NCBI RefSeq assembly: GCF_001559795.1
Contig: NZ_LOHY01000011.1
Coordinates: 1 to 64,000, forward strand
Direction of reading: 5' to 3'
DNA from: Pseudostreptobacillus hongkongensis
GTDB taxonomy: Bacteria; Fusobacteriota; Fusobacteriia; Fusobacteriales; Leptotrichiaceae
Length of the DNA stretch: 64,000 nt
In this document: in pieces, positions 1 to 11,300 of the stretch
Layout of the letters: every line of letters begins with the position of its first letter
How positions within the stretch are numbered: the first letter of the stretch is position 1
The notes under the pieces: generated by a model
The model's database searches: none
What the model saw: the letters and a program-made list of their open reading frames with translations, nothing else
What the model was told of the DNA's origin: nothing
Translations under genes and position numbers: made by a program

Positions 1-540
1 GTTAATTTTAAAGGGTTTGTTGATATTTTTCAACATTTTTTTCTTTTGTTAAAAAATCAAGAGTATTCTCAACCCTTGATTTTTAGATGCTTTCTTTATA
101 TTTAAGTATTTTTGCATTTCAAATTACACGTTACCTTCATTGATGTTTTTTTTAATTTCCTAAATTAAATTTATACTAAAGTCCATCCTAATAAAGCAAT
201 GATTATTTCGTATTCAGTTTGTTGGTACATGTTCTAATTTAGGTCTATATATTATATATTTTTTGAGACATTTTAATTTTTAATTGAAATAAATGTTACT
301 GTTAATAAGTATTTATTTTTACTTATTAGCAAATATTTTTAAAAGATAATAGAAATGATATATAATTCATTTAAAAATATTATATTTTAAGAAAAAAAGC
401 ATCCAATAAAGACTTATATTAAATCTATCTACAAATGATAGTTCTGAAGTCATAAAATTAGATACTTTTTATTTTTAATATTATAATCCCTTAAATTTGC
501 ATATACAACCATTTATTTTGTAATTTATATTTAACTTTAG
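1..540. other. intergenic region without a recognisable gene
   Basis: I found no convincing coding frame on either strand. The stretch lies downstream of the first adhesin gene. It holds a 10-bp inverted repeat near 50-90 (AAAAATCAAG / CTTGATTTTT), half of a terminator-like palindrome at 215-235, and a dispersed repeat continuing to 287. The mixture of half elements suggests old rearrangement or a decayed mobile element, but no transposase could be read with confidence. Confidence 0.5.
215..287. repeat. half palindrome fused to a dispersed repeat
   Basis: Positions 215-235 are identical to one arm of the hairpin at 17114-17134 (core GGTACATGTTCT), but the matching arm is missing here. Positions 234-287 closely resemble 16968-17014, sharing CTAATTTAGG and TTTTTTGAGACATTTT followed by ATTTTTAATTGA. 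In the second locus the two blocks occur in the opposite order, so the material has been shuffled. Confidence 0.6.
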
Positions 541-2448
541 TTAGTATTTAATTTTTTTTACTAATTCTTCTAAATTTTGAAGTTTTTTAGTTAAATTTTC
601 AATTTCTAAATCATCATTACTATAACTTATACCAAATTGATAAGATAATCCTAAACCAACTGAAAATTGAACTTTAGTATTAATTGAACTGTTTAGTCTA
701 GCAATTACATTTCCATTTGGATCACCACCACTAATTCCTAAAGCAAAAGCATGTTCTCTACCATACATTCCATATCCAAATGAAATATTTAAAAGTCTAT
801 CATCACTAATATTAACTTGTGGTAAACTTGAAATTGCAATAGCACTTGCTATACCAGCATTAGCTTTAATACTTTTTTCATTTATATTATCAAATAACTG
901 TAATTTTTCATTTGATTTTGTTAAATCAATAGTCTTTAATTTCTCATCTATCAATTCTTTAGATTTGCTATCTGTTAAAAGTCCTTTTTCTTCTAATTTT
1001 TTAGTATAAATATTGACATCTATATTACTAGCATCTTTTTTTTCTAAACTCATTAATCTATTATCAATTTTAGAACTTTTCATGTAACTATTTTCAAGTA
1101 TTTCTTTTATATTTATATCTGTTATTAATTTCTTATCTTCTTTTCCTAAACTTAATACTTTAATATACTTATCTACATTTATATTATCTCCAGAAATATT
1201 AGATTTATTATCAATTTTTTCTTCTACTTCTTTTTTATTATATAAAGAACTCAAATTATCATGTAGCTTTTCATCTGTAATTAAATTAGATTTTGATAAC
1301 ATATTCTTATATTCCCCAACATTAATGTTACTAGAATCAGTTTCTGCTAATTCCTTATTATCTAATATATTACTTAAATGCTCTTTTGTAACATTACTTT
1401 TTAATAATGATTCATCTTTTAATTTAGCATACTCTCCCTTTTCTAATAAGCCAGAATAATCATGATTAGATGTTCTATCATTTATAAGTCCATCAATTTT
1501 ACTTTTATTATATATATTTTCTCCACCATTTAGGTAATTATATAATATTTTACCACTTATTAAATCATTAGAAGTTGAGGCAATTTTACCTATAGTTAAT
1601 AATTTTAGTGCTTGATTTTTTAAAGTTTCATCATCACTATTTGACAAATCTTTAAATAAATATGAACTAAAATCATTATCAGTATTTTTGTTATATAATA
1701 TATCTTTAAATTGTTTTAGAGTTATAGCATCACTTTCATTTAAAGCTCTCTCAACATTTACTATACGTCTAAGGTGGGTATTATTCCCAATTGATAATGA
1801 ATTATCTACTGATTCAGAGTTATTTCCAAGAACAATAGAATATGATTTCGTTTCATCTATTCTTACATTACTACCAAATATGTAATTAAAGCGCATACCT
1901 TCAGGATAGTTATCGCTATTTATAACACCTGTATAATCTTTAGGTCCATAGAAATCTTCACCATACCAATTATTTGTTCCAAAATTAAATGAATCATAAC
2001 CAACCATATAATTACTATCACCTATGGTATATGTTGGATACTTATTATATAAACTAAAACTTTTATTATTTTTACCTAATACAAATGAATTATCACCTTT
2101 TACACTATTATCTTCACCCATACCTATAGAATATGCTGATCCATCTGTCATACCATTACCTATAGCTATAGCTCCTTCATGTTGGGGATAGTTTACAAAC
2201 CCTATAGATACATTATTCCCACCAATATTTGGACTATTTGTTATACCTATAGCTACCGAATTATCATTACCTGTACTATTCTCATTTCCTATTGTAACAG
2301 AACTATTTTTTCTTATTGTATTATTGTTTCCTATAACAACATTATTATCTCCTGTTATTGTATTGGGATTACCTTTAATAATATTATTTTCTCCACCGAA
2401 AGATATATCAAATAAAATTAGTGATATTAAAATTAAATATTTTTTCAT
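541..2448 (-). CDS. trimeric autotransporter adhesin (YadA-like), 635 aa
   Basis: Surface adhesin of the type Vc secretion family, expected to trimerise and anchor itself in the outer membrane. A signal peptide (about residues 1-19) is followed by YadA-type head repeats such as SVAIGITNS and AIAIGNGM to about residue 225. Then comes a neck (RRIVNVERALNESDAITLKQ) and a stalk with repeated SNINV..Y motifs. The YadA anchor begins near ANAGIASAIAISSLPQVN and reaches GLGLSYQF. About 30 residues of charged coiled coil (ENLTKKLQNLEELVKKIKY) follow the barrel, where typical YadA proteins stop at the aromatic residue. The ATG has a GGGGG ribosome site. It lies nine bases downstream of the next adhesin gene, so the two are probably co-transcribed. 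The ligand is unknown. Confidence 0.9.
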   Translation of the reverse strand: MKKYLILISLILFDISFGGENNIIKGNPNTITGDNNVVIGNNNTIRKNSSVTIGNENSTGNDNSVAIGITNSPNIGGNNVSIGFVNYPQHEGAIAIGNGMTDGSAYSIGMGEDNSVKGDNSFVLGKNNKSFSLYNKYPTYTIGDSNYMVGYDSFNFGTNNWYGEDFYGPKDYTGVINSDNYPEGMRFNYIFGSNVRIDETKSYSIVLGNNSESVDNSLSIGNNTHLRRIVNVERALNESDAITLKQFKDILYNKNTDNDFSSYLFKDLSNSDDETLKNQALKLLTIGKIASTSNDLISGKILYNYLNGGENIYNKSKIDGLINDRTSNHDYSGLLEKGEYAKLKDESLLKSNVTKEHLSNILDNKELAETDSSNINVGEYKNMLSKSNLITDEKLHDNLSSLYNKKEVEEKIDNKSNISGDNINVDKYIKVLSLGKEDKKLITDINIKEILENSYMKSSKIDNRLMSLEKKDASNIDVNIYTKKLEEKGLLTDSKSKELIDEKLKTIDLTKSNEKLQLFDNINEKSIKANAGIASAIAISSLPQVNISDDRLLNISFGYGMYGREHAFALGISGGDPNGNVIARLNSSINTKVQFSVGLGLSYQFGISYSNDDLEIENLTKKLQNLEELVKKIKY

Positions 2449-2457
2449 AATAGCCCC

Positions 2458-4398
2458 CTATTTAATTTTTCTCTTTATTAAATTTTCTAGTTCTGCTATT
2501 TTTTTATTTAATTCATCTATTTTACTGTTTCTATTATTAACTTTAACATTAGGAATGGCAAATTGATATGCACCACCTACACCTATACCAAAGCCAGCTT
2601 TTGTATTAATTGATGTATTTACCTTATATACAAAACTTCCACTAGGTTCTGTTCCACTAATTCCAAGTGCAAAAGCATGTTCTCCTGAATACATACCATA
2701 ACTTACTCCAATATTAAATAATTGATTATTTGTAGTATTTATTTGCGTTAAACTTCCTACAGCTATAGCATTTGCAACACCTGAAATGGCTTTTTCTGAT
2801 TCTTGATTAGCTTTAGTCAACTTTTCTTCTAAAGAAGATATTCCTATTTTAGAAAACCTGTCTTCTAAATATGACTTTAATTTAGTATCAGTTATCAATC
2901 TATTTTTAGGATTGTTTAAATCACTACTATCACTTAATTTTTCAACATATTTATCAACTTCTATATTACTTCCATCTTTTTTAGAATATTGTGATAATTT
3001 CTCTTCTAATTTTGTATTATTTGTATAATTAGAAGTCAAATATTCATTAATTTTTGTATCAGTTACTAAAGATCCAGTTGGATTTAAAATATTAGACCCA
3101 TTACTCAATTTTTTAACATATTCAATAATGTTTATATTTTTAGCATCTTTATCTGCTTTTAAATCAAGCTTTCCATCAACAATATTTTTATTTAAATAAT
3201 TCTCAGTTAAATATTTATTAACTATTTTATCTGTAACAAAAGAACCTTTAGGAGTTTGTATATTGGCACCTTCACTTAGTTTTTCAACATATTTATCTAC
3301 CTGTATATTACTTGCATCTGTAAAACTAACTTCTTTATTTCCTAATTTATCTAATATATATTTTTTATTCAATTCAGATTTCTTTAAAACTTCATTTTTA
3401 AAATTATCAAAATCAGTTTTCTTTACAAAATTACTTGTATCAATACTTCCAGAATTATTAGATAAATTTTGAATTTTTGTATCTATTTCAGCTTTAGTGT
3501 ATGTATAATTAGATATATAGTCATAAGCTGTTTTACCTGTAATAAAATTAGTATCACTATCTGAAATTGTTCCTTTATTTAAAATATTTAATAATTTTTC
3601 TTTAGCTTTTACTTCATCAATATTAGAAAAATCTTTTTTTAAATATTGACTTAAATCTACTTCATTATTAGCCATAGTTTCAGGTTGTGAATTTTTATTA
3701 TTTTTAATTAAAGTTTTAGCTTGACCTAATGTTATTACATCACTATCATTTTGAGCTTCCGCAACATTTACTATTCTCCTTTTAGATATTGAATTACCAA
3801 TAGATAGTGCATTACTTACAGCTTCACTTCCACGTCCTAATACAATAGCATCCGTTACATCATTATTTACCTTTACATCACTACCAAAAATGTATATATC
3901 TCTAGAAGTGGCATTTTCAAAAATATTTCTACTTCCAAATACAAAATTAGAGTTCCCTTTTACATTATTTTTCTCTCCAATTACATAATTTTTTTCACCT
4001 GAAATATTATTTTCTCTACCACTAACTACTGAATGATTACCTTGATTAATATTTCCATACCCAAAACTAATTGAATATTCACCAGTTATATTCTTAGTAC
4101 CAAAAGCTATTGATTCTTGTCCTGTAGATTTATTTTCAAGACCTATAGCAATACTTGTAGAACCTAGTGCCTTATTTTTTTTACCTATAGCAATTGAATT
4201 GCTCGTATTAGTTTCATTTTCTATTCCTATACTAACTGATTTTTCACCAACTGCTTTATTATTATTCCCTACTGCAACAGCATCATTTCCATTTGCAACA
4301 TTATCAATACCATCTGCTATTGCATTATCACCTTCTTTACTATTTTCAGCTAATAATATTAAAGAGAACATTGAGAAAACTAAAAATATTTTTTTCAT
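2458..4398 (-). CDS. trimeric autotransporter adhesin (YadA-like), 646 aa
   Basis: Second YadA-type adhesin and first gene of the two-adhesin operon. I start it at the ATG at 4398, which has AAGGAG at good distance and begins a clean signal peptide (MKKIFLVFSMFSLILLAEN). The longer frame from 4482 adds a charged, non-secretory extension. The head repeats (AIADGIDNVANGNDAVAVG style) run to about residue 200. The stalk has about four repeats with SNIxVDKYVEKLS and VTDxxxxxYL. The anchor (SGVANAIAVGSLTQIN to GVGGAYQF) is followed by a 33-residue coiled-coil tail ending KIAELENLIKRKIK. It is clearly paralogous to the downstream adhesin. A promoter lies at 4513-4542. Confidence 0.9.
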   Translation of the reverse strand: MKKIFLVFSMFSLILLAENSKEGDNAIADGIDNVANGNDAVAVGNNNKAVGEKSVSIGIENETNTSNSIAIGKKNKALGSTSIAIGLENKSTGQESIAFGTKNITGEYSISFGYGNINQGNHSVVSGRENNISGEKNYVIGEKNNVKGNSNFVFGSRNIFENATSRDIYIFGSDVKVNNDVTDAIVLGRGSEAVSNALSIGNSISKRRIVNVAEAQNDSDVITLGQAKTLIKNNKNSQPETMANNEVDLSQYLKKDFSNIDEVKAKEKLLNILNKGTISDSDTNFITGKTAYDYISNYTYTKAEIDTKIQNLSNNSGSIDTSNFVKKTDFDNFKNEVLKKSELNKKYILDKLGNKEVSFTDASNIQVDKYVEKLSEGANIQTPKGSFVTDKIVNKYLTENYLNKNIVDGKLDLKADKDAKNINIIEYVKKLSNGSNILNPTGSLVTDTKINEYLTSNYTNNTKLEEKLSQYSKKDGSNIEVDKYVEKLSDSSDLNNPKNRLITDTKLKSYLEDRFSKIGISSLEEKLTKANQESEKAISGVANAIAVGSLTQINTTNNQLFNIGVSYGMYSGEHAFALGISGTEPSGSFVYKVNTSINTKAGFGIGVGGAYQFAIPNVKVNNRNSKIDELNKKIAELENLIKRKIK

Positions 4399-4512
4399 AA
4401 TAACTCCTTCTTTCCTAATTCTAACTACTGCTTCTAAGTTATGAGCTCTTTTTCTTAAAAAGTTTCTTTCTTTACTATTCAATCTATTCTACTTCATAAA
4501 TTTTTCACTTTT

Positions 4513-4542
4513 ATTGTACCATAATATAAGTTCTTTTGCCAA
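4513..4542 (-). promoter_or_regulatory. sigma-70-type promoter of the two-adhesin operon
   Basis: On the minus strand TTGGCA is separated by 18 bases from TACAAT, which is preceded by TGG (extended -10). The predicted transcript starts near 4505 and has a leader of about 110 bases before the ATG at 4398. Confidence 0.55.
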
Positions 4543-4577
4543 ATAAAAAGGATATTTTAAAAAATAAGTAAAAGAAA

Positions 4578-4636
4578 TGAAAAAGAACATGTGGTTAATA
4601 AACATATAATAGTTTATTAGTACATGTTCTTTTCTT
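4578..4636 (-). terminator. intrinsic terminator of the MORN lipoprotein operon
   Basis: The arms AAAAGAACATGT (4581-4592) and ACATGTTCTTTT (4622-4633) form a long stem, with TTAATAAAC/GTTTATTA pairing inside it. A T run follows on the minus strand. It lies directly after the stop codon at 4636 and shares the AGAACATGT core with the terminator at 17059-17153. Confidence 0.8.
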
Positions 4637-5304
4637 TAATTAGATAATATTCTCATAAATTGATTTGGATGTATCGGATTTGATATACTTCCATCTCTTA
4701 AATAATCTATTCTACTTTCATTTTTAGGATCTGGATTATATTCCTTTATTACTACATGATCTCCTTTTGCACTATAAAAGTTTATTTCTCCTATTACTCT
4801 ACTTCCTTTATAGTTTCTTACTTCTATATCCCCATTTGGCCATAATCTTGTAGACTGCCCTTCTAAATAGCCATCTACTACATTTGACTCTATTATCAAT
4901 CCATTGTATAAATATTCCTTAAGTCTTCCATTTATTTTTCCGTTTTTTCCATAGTTAAAGTATAATATATCTCCATTATTTCTATATAATATAGCTTTTC
5001 CTTCTCTTACATTTGATTTATAATTAAACTCTAATCTATCATTATTTTTATAATAAAGTATAGCTTTACCATTTTTTAATCCCTTTACATAATTAGAGAC
5101 TTCTTTTGAACCATCTAATAAATATTCTACTGCCTTTCCTTCACGGACTTGTAGAGTATCTAGTGTATATTCACCAGATACTCCTTGTCCATTATATTTT
5201 CTACCATTTTCTGCTAGATAATCTCCATTTGAATCTACTCTACTTACTTCAGAACAACTTATAGCAAATAGACCCATCATCAAAAATATTAAACCTTTTT
5301 TCAT
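4636..5304 (-). CDS. MORN-variant repeat lipoprotein (YwqK-like)
   Basis: A predicted lipoprotein of 222 aa. The signal peptide ends in the lipobox LFAISC with the lipidated cysteine at residue 17. The rest is made of roughly 22-residue repeats of the MORN-variant type (GKAILYYKNNDRLEFNY, GKAILYRNNGDILYFNY, WPNGDIEVRNY), usually annotated as toxin-antitoxin YwqK family antitoxin. No toxin partner is visible, and the lipobox argues for an envelope role. It lies 15 bases downstream of the giant adhesin and is probably in its transcript, so a part in adhesin secretion or surface organisation is possible, though this is inference. GGAGGT precedes the ATG. Confidence 0.8.
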   Translation of the reverse strand: MKKGLIFLMMGLFAISCSEVSRVDSNGDYLAENGRKYNGQGVSGEYTLDTLQVREGKAVEYLLDGSKEVSNYVKGLKNGKAILYYKNNDRLEFNYKSNVREGKAILYRNNGDILYFNYGKNGKINGRLKEYLYNGLIIESNVVDGYLEGQSTRLWPNGDIEVRNYKGSRVIGEINFYSAKGDHVVIKEYNPDPKNESRIDYLRDGSISNPIHPNQFMRILSN

Positions 5305-5319
5305 TATAACATCTACCTC

Positions 5320-8300
5320 CTATTTAGTCTTTTCTAAAGCTTCTAATCTCTTCATTAATTGTTCGATTATAGCTTTATTTTGTTCTTGTTCTTTTCTGTA
5401 TTCTTGAATCTCTTGTTTATATTCAGCATTTTCACGTATAACATCTTCAAGTTTTTCTTTAAGATCTATTATATCATTTCTATGAGTATCATTATCACGA
5501 GTATTTTTATCAAATTGATATCCAATTCCTATTCCAAATGAAACATGTCCTTTTGTATTTAATGCTCCACTTGCTTTATACACTAATGATCCTCTATGAT
5601 TTAATCCACTTAGTCCTAATGCTATTGCAGTCTCTCCTCTATGAACTCCTACTGAAGCTGCAATATTATGTCTATGCATTCCTATATTACTTACTTGTGG
5701 AAGATTTGCCATCGCTACACTTGAAGCTATTCCTGCATTTAGTCCTTTAATTGCATTATTTAATTGTGATCCATTTATTGCATCTTGACTTGTGTTGCTT
5801 ATTTCTCCAGGTGCTACATTTGTTATCTTAGTATTTCCTGCATCAATTCCTTCAGAAGATATAGTTACTACTGGTTTGTTTTCTCTATTTCCTATCTTAA
5901 TTGAATCAAATTCTGGATTTTGACTAAATTTAATATTTACTGAATCTTTACCTGTTGTTGTAACAACATTTTTACTACTAAATTTAGTTTCATTATTTGC
6001 ATCTTCTTTACTTACTTTATCATTACCTAATATTGAAAGTTTTGTTCCTAAATTTCTATGTACATCATCACCAACATTTGCTCCAAAGTCAAGTCCTGCT
6101 TTAGATAATGTCTTCAGATCATCTAAGTTTACCGCAGTATTTAATTTCTTATCATCTTCAGTACCGATTAAACCTTCTACAACTTTTTTATCATCTGATT
6201 TATTTGCATCTGTTTTAATATCGGCTGCTTTTAATCCACTAGCAACATTACCTAAACTTTGTGGTGTTCCTATTTCATTAGGTTTTGAATTTGGTGCTAC
6301 AAGGTTAGTCTTGACATCCTCAACTTTAACTTCATCTTTAGTTGCATTACCATTTTTATCTACTAAGTAGAACTTATCACCTTTCTTAACTATAGGGTTA
6401 CCAGCTTTATCTGTATATGTAATAGGTAATTCTTCTACATCTACTTTTACTGTTGTTACTGTTTTAACCTTTCCAGAAGCATCTATCACTTCTTTTGTTG
6501 CAAGTTTTACATTTGTATTTTTACCGTCAGCAAATCTTAATTCATCATTAGGATTTAATTTTTCATCTTCATTTTTGAAATCAGCTGCTGATAATTCTTT
6601 TTCACTTTTTCCTACAACAAATCCTGATTTTTCTAAAGCATCTGCTACTTGGTTTCCTGTTACAAACTTAGTTCCATTATTTGGTTTGTTAGTTGCTATC
6701 GGTGTTGGTGCTGGTTTACCTGTTTGAGTTATAACATTTCCTTTATCATCAACATCTGTAACATTATAGACTTTTCCATCTTTTGCTATAATTCCAGCTG
6801 GTTTTGCACCATCTTTAGGTTGCCCATTTGTTCCTATATCTGCAAGATTATAAGCTTTATTTCCAACTTTAACAAGTTTTGTTCCATCTGCTTTTATTAT
6901 TTCTGTTGGTGTTATTTCTCCTGTTTCCATTTCAAATGTTAATGTTCTTACACCATTATCATCAGTTTTACCACTTACTTGTATTCCATTCTTACCAACG
7001 AATTTAACTTCATTTGAATTTCTTACTTGATCGTTATATGCTTTACTTGTATCTCCTGTTGTCTTATCAGCTGATACTACCCATCCTAAATTTTGTAAAT
7101 CTCCAACTGTTGCAGCATTATTTGGTTTTGATTTTTCAAAGTCTATAAGACCAGATTTACCAACATTTTCTGGTTTTTCTACTGATGTAGCATTTTCTTT
7201 TGGTTTACCATTAGGAAGTACATCTCCCTCATTATACCATTTACCATCATTTGCTATTTGTTTTCCTTCTACTTTAGCAAATGTATTAGCTCCATTTGCA
7301 ATATTTCCTAATTGTGTAGGTGTTGTAGTTTGTTTGTTTGGTTCAGTATCAGTATTTGAAACATTAGGATTTACAAGATTTGCTTGTATATTTTCCTTAG
7401 CTTCTGGTTGTTTATCTAGTGCACTTCCATCAGGATTCTTATATGTTTTTTCTTTTTCATCATAAACTTTTCCATCAAGAGCTTCTGGATAATAGAATTT
7501 ACCATCTTTACCTTTTACAACTACTTTTCCAGATTCATCTGTATATGTAATAGGCAAGTCAACTACATCTACTTTTACTGTTGTTACTGTTTTTACTTTT
7601 CCTGTCGCATCAATTACATCTTTAGTGGCAAGTTTTACATTTGTATTTCTTCCATCTGCAAATCTTAATTCATCATTAGGATTTATCTTTTCATCTTTAT
7701 TTTCAAAATCTGATTCTCTTAATCCTTGATTTTTACCTACTATAAATCCTGATTTTTCAATAGCATCTGCTACTTGGTTTCCTGTTACGAATTTAGCACC
7801 AACATTTTCTTTAACTTTTGCTATTGGTGATGCACTATCTTTAGGTTTTCCATCTGCATTTAAGTCTTTATCAGCATAAACTTTTCCATCAACTATAGTA
7901 CCTATTGGATCTTTTCCAGCTTTAGGTTTTCCATTTGTATCTATATCTTCGGCATTATACACTTTATTCCCTATTGTTACAACTTTTTTATCAAGTTTGT
8001 TGTCATCTGGTTTAACTATTTCTGTTGGTGTTATTTCCCCTGTTTCCATTTCAAATGTTAATGTTCTTACACCTTTATCATCAGTTTTACCACTTACTTG
8101 TATTCCATTCTTACCAACAAATTTAACTTCATTAGCATTTCTTACTTGATCGTTATATTCTGTTCCTAAATTTCCAGTAGTTTTATCACTTGATACTACC
8201 CATCCCATATTTCTTAAATCGCCAACTGTTGCTGCATTATTATCAGATACTTTATCATTAATTAAGTTTACTAAACCTGCTGCTTTATTATTTGCTCCTG

Positions 8301-11300
8301 TTATTTTATCTAATCCACTCTTAACATTTCCTAATGTACTTGGATCTGTTGTTCCTGTTTTATCTGTTGCTGCATTTGGATTTACTAAATTAGTTTTTAT
8401 AGCATCTTTTGCAACTTCTGTTGGTTGTGTTGCTGCTGTACCATCTGCATTTTTAAATGTTTTAGTTGTTGGATCAAATACTTTCCCTGCTAAATCGCTT
8501 TCTTTATAGTATTTTCCATCTGCTGCTTTTACTACCTTATCTCCAGCTTCATTTGTATATGCTATTGGTAAGTCTTTTACATCTATTTGTACATTACTTA
8601 CTTTTCCTTCTGCATCTGTTGTTACTACAGCTCTTGTATTCATTCCATCTACAAAGTTTACTGTATCATATGGTTTTACAAAGTCACGAGCTTCCCCATT
8701 ATTTTGTAAGTTCCATCCTGCATTTAGTACATCTCCTACTGTTGCTGCATTGTTTTTAATAGCATCTACATTATTAGGTGCAGTTGCATTAATTTTTGGT
8801 GAAGTTGTATCTTTTTTAGCACCTTCTAAGTTTCCAGCTATATTTTTTAATGTAGTTGGATTCTTAGTTCCATCTGGTCCATTTACTGATGTTATTACAT
8901 CACCTTTATCTACTTCTTCTCCTGTTCCATCTGCTTTTGTATTAAACTTAGTTGTTCCATCTGCTTGTTTTATTGGATATACTTGTGTTCCATCTGCTTT
9001 AGTGTATACAACTGGAATAACTGAATTATTAGTTGATAATTGATCATTTACTTCTACAGTTATTGTTCTTACATCACCATCAGTTTTTCCACTTACAGTA
9101 GCTGTTCCTTTTCCGACAAATCTTACTTCATTTGCATTTTTCACTTGGTCTGAATATTCTCCTGTTCCATCTGTTGTCTTATCAGATGATACTACCCATC
9201 CCATTTTTCTTAAATCTCCAACTGTTACTGCATTATTATCAGATACTTTATCATTAGTTAAGTTTAATAATCCTGCTGTTTTATTTGTTATACTAGGTGT
9301 AGTTCCTCCTGTTGCATCTTTTATTGTATCTAATCCACTCTTAACATTTCCTAATGTACTTGGATCTGTTGTTCCTGTTTTATCTGTTGCTGCATTTGGA
9401 TTTACTAAATTAGTTTTTATAGCATCTTTTGCAACTTCTGTTGGTTGTGTTGCTGCTGTACCATCTGCATTTTTAAATGTTTTAGTTGTTGGATCAAATA
9501 CTTTCCCTGCTAAATCGCTTTCTTTATAGTATTTTCCATCTGCTGCTTTTACTACCTTATCTCCAGCTTCATTTGTATATGCTATTGGTAAGTCTTTTAC
9601 ATCTATTTGTACATTACTTACTTTTCCTTCTGCATCTGTTGTTACTACAGCTCTTGTATTCATTCCATCTACAAAGTTTACTGTATCATATGGTTTTACA
9701 AAGTCTACAGCTTTTCCATTTCCTTGTAAGTTCCATCCTGCATTTAACACGTCTCCTACTGTTGCTGCATTGTTTTTAATATCATCTATATTAGTAGGTG
9801 CAGTTGCATTAATTTTTGGTGAAGTTGTATCTTTTTTAGCACCTTCTAAGTTTCCGGCTATATTTTTTAATGTAGTTGGATTTTTAGTTCCATCTGGTCC
9901 ATTTACTGATGTTATTACTTCATTTTTAGGAACTACTGTATCTCCTGTTCCTTTTCCATCAGGTGTTGTATGATATTCTATACTTCCATCATCTTTTTTT
10001 ACGGGGTATACTTTTGTTCCATCTGCTTTTGTATAAACAACTGCTGTAACTGAATTATTTGTTGATAATTGATCATTTACTTCTACTGTTATTGTTCTTA
10101 CACCATTAACTGTTTTACCACTTACAATAGCTGTTCCTGTTCCAACAAATTTAACTTCATTAGCATTTCTTACTTTGTCGTTATAAGCTTTTCCTAAATT
10201 TCCAGTAGTTTTATCACTTGAAACTACCCAACCCATATTTCTTAAATCGCCAACTGTTGCAACATTATTATCAGATACTTTTAATTTATTTGTTGTATCT
10301 TTTTCATCTAAGTTTACTAAACCTGCTGCTTTATTACCTGCTCCTGTTATTTTATCTAATCCACTCTTAACATTTCCTAATTGTATAGGTGTTGTAGTTT
10401 GTTTATCTGTTGCTACATTTGGATTTACTAAATTAGTTTTTAATGGTTTTGTTGTTGTATCTACTTTTGTTACTGATGAGTCATCATCATTTAATGGATT
10501 ACCATTTGAATCATATTTAGTTACTGGTGTTATTCCATCATTTTGTAATGGTTGTCCTTTATCATTTACAACATAGTAATTATTTCCAACTTTTGATACT
10601 GGTTTTCCATCTTCATTTGTATATGTAACTGGTAATCCTGTTACATTATATGTCACATTACTTGTTGTTCCATTTTCATCTGTAGTTACTACTGCTGTTG
10701 TATTTCCACCATTTATAAAGTTTACTGTATCGTATGGTTTTACAAAGTCACGAGCTTCGCTATTATTTTGTAAATTCCATCCTGCATTTAATACATCTCC
10801 TACTGTTGCTGCATTATTTCCAGAATTTTTAACAATATCTGCTGCTTCACTAGCAGTATATGGTGCTTTATTTGTTACTGTTACAGGAGCACCATTTTCT
10901 ATTACATCTGTTCCATCAGGATTTTTTACACCACCTGAATTTGTACCATTTGGATCTACTACTTGTTTCAAGTTACTTCCAACATTTGATAATGTTGTTG
11001 GTTTATTAGCTGTAACTGAATTAAGTGTAGCTTTTACTTTATCACTAGATGTATTTGCAATAGGCGTTGCTACTACTGCAGGATCTCCATTTTCTTTTAC
11101 TTTATTTCCATTAGCTAATTTTGTTGTTCCTGCTGGATATACATCTCCATCAATTACAACTGATCCTTCTGGATATACATTTCCATTATAAACAACTGCA
11201 TTTTCTGGATAGAAGTTATCTCCTATTTTTCTTAATTTGTTTCCATTTTCATCTGTATATGTAATTGGAGAGTGACTATTTTCTATAGTAATAGTACGTA

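Noticed and set aside
60-240. C-terminal end of an IS3-type transposase on the minus strand
   Set aside because: Only a few weakly similar residues could be read, and stops interrupt every frame.
2179-2566. Hydrophobic plus-strand frames opposite the adhesin genes
   Set aside because: They are antisense shadows of the repetitive head repeats; no ribosome sites and low-complexity translation.
4399-4482. 28-codon N-terminal extension of the second adhesin
   Set aside because: It is basic and non-secretory, while the internal ATG has AAGGAG and begins a standard signal peptide.
4636-5304. Toxin-antitoxin module
   Set aside because: Only the family label of YwqK-type MORN proteins suggests it; no toxin gene is adjacent, and a lipobox is present.
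8466-9973. Pairs of similar plus-strand frames of 60-97 codons inside the giant adhesin
   Set aside because: Their similarity only mirrors the 379-bp repeat on the coding strand; leucine-rich shadow translation.
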